Translations under genes and position numbers: made by a program
NCBI RefSeq assembly: GCF_040115645.1
Contig: NC_089548.1
Span: forward strand, 4,712,001 to 4,776,000
Direction of reading: 5' to 3'
Length of the DNA stretch: 64,000 nt
Source of the DNA: Euwallacea fornicatus
Lineage: Eukaryota; Arthropoda; Insecta; Coleoptera; Curculionidae
Shown: piece after piece, positions 62,060-64,000 of the stretch
Layout of the letters: every line of letters starts with the position of its first letter
How positions within the stretch are numbered: position 1 is the first letter of the stretch
The notes under the pieces: generated by a model
The model's database searches: none
Told to the model about the DNA's origin: nothing
Seen by the model: only the letters and a program-made list of their open reading frames with translations

Positions 62060-62247
62060 GTGATAATGGCAAAATTACATACAGCATCACCTCTGGGGAT
62101 GCGAGTGGCGACTTCGAAATCGCCTCAAATGGAACCATCACCACGTCACGTCTTTTGGACAGGGAGACGGTCAGTTTGTACAACTTGATCGTCACGGCCT
62201 CGGACCAGGCAGTTTTCCCCGAGAAAAAACTCTCGTCGACAGTGCAG
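62060..62247 (+). CDS. ft: Fat-like cadherin, internal exon D (rest of the third cadherin repeat seen here)
   Basis: This 188-bp exon has no upstream methionine and is recognised from splice signals and phase. The acceptor is AATTGTTACAG. The first two bases complete the Gly codon begun in the previous exon, giving LDSGDNGKITYSITSGD. It continues DFEIASNGTITTSRLLDRE (LDRE motif) and YNLIVTASDQAVFPEKK, ending LSSTVQ at CAG|GTAACC. The donor is only moderately good (C instead of G at +5). The frame stays open for 22 more codons starting VTLTVKN, which resembles the expected next cadherin strand, so a slightly later donor cannot be excluded. The following exon, which should supply the V-x-D-x-N-D linker, was not found before position 64000. 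Confidence 0.87.
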
Positions 62248-63343
62248 GTAACCTTGACAGTGAAAAACTTAATCTACTCATATTTATTTTCACTGTCAGG
62301 TCTAACGCCTTGAATCAACTCGCGTCTATTTGTTGAACAAACACTTGGCAAGTCTTAATGATCTTGCACCTCCGCTTTCTAGTGTTGACACAGGTCCCGC
62401 TGGTATGCCAATGTGATGATCCTTAACTTTTTTAAATCCCTCGAGAAGCCCTCTTTTTACAGTCTAGTGCGATTCAACTAATGAGACTGATGAAATGCTC
62501 TTTTGTGAAGTCATGAGCACCAAATGGGAACATCGTTTCAATGAGCTTTGATCGTGTTTTGCTGGGTGGTCCCATGTTATTAATGTTATTTCCACTTATA
62601 CCAGAAGAAAACCTAATGGTGACTTCCACTGATTTATACGTGGAGTGTTAAAGCTTACTGTTCAATGTTAACCACTACAAGTGACGCTGGAAATGGGACG
62701 TTGTTGATGAACGACGTCATATGTGCGATGTGCATTTCGTGTTTTTAGCCATTAAATTTAGACAAATTAATTAACGAAAAACGGTTTTCTTCTTTTAGCG
62801 ACGGTTGCGCGTCGCAATCAGAAACATAGAATTTTGATCGCTAAAAAGAGAAAAAATATCAAAAACCCCTGCCGCGCAAAATGCTGATAACATGGCCAAG
62901 ATCCTTTTTTCAAAACATCTCTGAAGAGCTTTTTTCCCTTTTCAAGAAACTCGAGAAATTTTCCGTAGAATCGAATAGAGGAGGTTGCCGACTTTGCCGT
63001 AGGTTAAAACGAGTTTTTGTCTTAACAAGGAACACAATGAAACCTTAAACGGCTGAGATCTTTGTTTGACCATTACACGCTTTTTTCAACAATTCCCTCA
63101 AACTTTCCTGCAAATTTCGCAAAAAAAACAATACTTCTGATCGGTGAAACAGCCTCCACCTTAAGTCATGGAAGAATGATCATTTTTCCACATCGGCCAA
63201 TTAAATGCCCAAAATCTAAGATGAGTCCTCTGTGTAATTCCCAAGTACTACACAGGGTGTTCACGCCATCATGTCACAATCTTTGCGGGTTAATTTTCCT
63301 CAATGAACAATCAGTAAAACCTAAATAACGAAATGCTGGAAAA

Positions 63344-63378
63344 CGTTTAATCTACGTTAAAAATGGTAGATTAAAGCG
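63344..63378. repeat. Small hairpin, 10-bp stem
   Basis: TTTAATCTAC and GTAGATTAAA form perfect arms around a 10-base loop. It lies near the outer end of the minus-strand family X copy. No function is assigned. Confidence 0.8.
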
Positions 63379-63419
63379 TTGATCATGCCGATTTTTCAAT
63401 TACGGAGATCATCGTCTAA

Positions 63420-64000
63420 TTTGCACATACACAGAGGATCGCATAAATACTGTAAAAAAAATTAGGAAAATATTTTTCATGGAAATGCTGGAACGCACAT
63501 CAAATAATCTTTTTAGTTGGACATTTTTTGACGTAAGGGACGTGTATACGAGACTACCCATGTAGTGGATAATTTTTCATTTTTTCCTTGTGAAAGCCCA
63601 TGAACGTTATGACGTTTTTGAATTCTTTAAAACATTCTGAACGTACTATATGTAACATACCCATGGCTAAATTAAACAGTTTAAAACAAAATACAAAAAA
63701 TAGAAATAATGATAGAACCACCGATATTTAAAAAAAATACAATATAAACTATTACAATCTAATGTATTAAATTTTCGAATTGTGTCCCGTTAATCTAACC
63801 TTAACCTGAACTAACCTGACAGTGGGCAAGCAGCAATTCAATTTCCTCAAGAACTTGTTTTAATCATTTGAGGAGGTGTTTGTTGTTGAGCTTTTGAGTA
63901 ATTGTATTTTTAACTCTCCTATGTCGATCGATTCATTTAAATACACCGTAGGTTTCAGCCACAAAAAAGGCCATAGAGTTGAGGTCGGGCGATCTAGCAG
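63420..64000 (-). mobile_element. Family X transposon, copy 2, cut by the window edge
   Basis: The reverse complement closely follows 31520-32085. It shares TTCTTGAGGAA plus TTGAATTGCTGCTT, AACGGGACACA then TTCGAA, ACATGGGTAT or CCATGGGTAT, CTACATG and TTCCAGCATNNCCATGAAAAAT. The transposase C-terminus is broken by a frameshift: DRPTSTLWPFLWL is followed in another frame by KNTITQKL, then by FLRKLNCC. The rest of the element lies beyond position 64000. Confidence 0.78.

Larger units (their letters stand above)
62248..64000 (+). other. Start of the intron after Fat-like exon D (runs off the window)
   Basis: This begins at the GTAACC donor. I see no further cadherin exon. It contains an isolated CACAGGGTG transposon-end-like sequence near 63253, a small hairpin (63344-63378) and, from 63420 to the edge, a minus-strand copy of the transposon family seen at 28775-32085. 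Positions 62260-63240 show nothing recognisable. Confidence 0.75.

Overview
The window looks like nuclear DNA from an insect or another arthropod. It is AT-rich, dense in Tc1/mariner-type transposon remains and almost free of coding sequence. The order of insect cannot be read from it. I could support only one cellular gene: four short plus-strand exons at 42798-43106, 49929-50162, 55870-56071 and 62060-62247. They splice in matching phase into about 310 continuous codons. These encode two complete extracellular cadherin repeats and most of a third, closely resembling the giant atypical cadherin Fat (ft), the tumour suppressor and planar-polarity receptor that binds Dachsous. The gene enters from the left and leaves to the right. 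The start, the other ~30 repeats, the membrane segment and the cytoplasmic tail all lie outside the window or in exons I could not see.

Layout. Positions 1-42797 hold no recognisable cellular exon and are read as a long upstream intron of the same gene or as intergenic DNA; the sequence does not decide between these. This part contains Tc1-like transposase relics (386-1510, 5596-5915, 9200-10250, 27600-28060), a mariner relic (15180-16330), a probable solo LTR inside a TA microsatellite (2164-2522), a ~3.3 kb element with long inverted ends (28775-32085), two further DDE transposase fragments (34430-34800, 39750-40300), a degenerate CACTTC-rich repeat field (12937-14860) and three long hairpin (fold-back) elements (20459-21587, 24241-25052, 41080-41525). 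The introns of 6.8, 5.7 and 6.0 kb between the exons carry a 389-bp tandem duplication, a second duplicated segment, a polypurine tract, a deleted Tc1-like element (54115-54994), a long-TIR transposon with transposase remains (57832-58963), a fourth fold-back element (59814-60546) and another transposase fragment (60570-60836). The right edge (63420-64000) cuts through a second copy of the 28775-32085 family on the opposite strand.

The most noteworthy structural signal is the set of long inverted-repeat elements, each able to fold into hairpins of roughly 200-450 bp arms. At least one (59814-60546), plus the long-TIR element at 57832-58963, lies inside a Fat intron and would be transcribed with the gene. 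All alignments were made by eye, so element edges are approximate unless stated as exact. I found no convincing tRNA, rRNA, CRISPR array or complete intact transposase gene.
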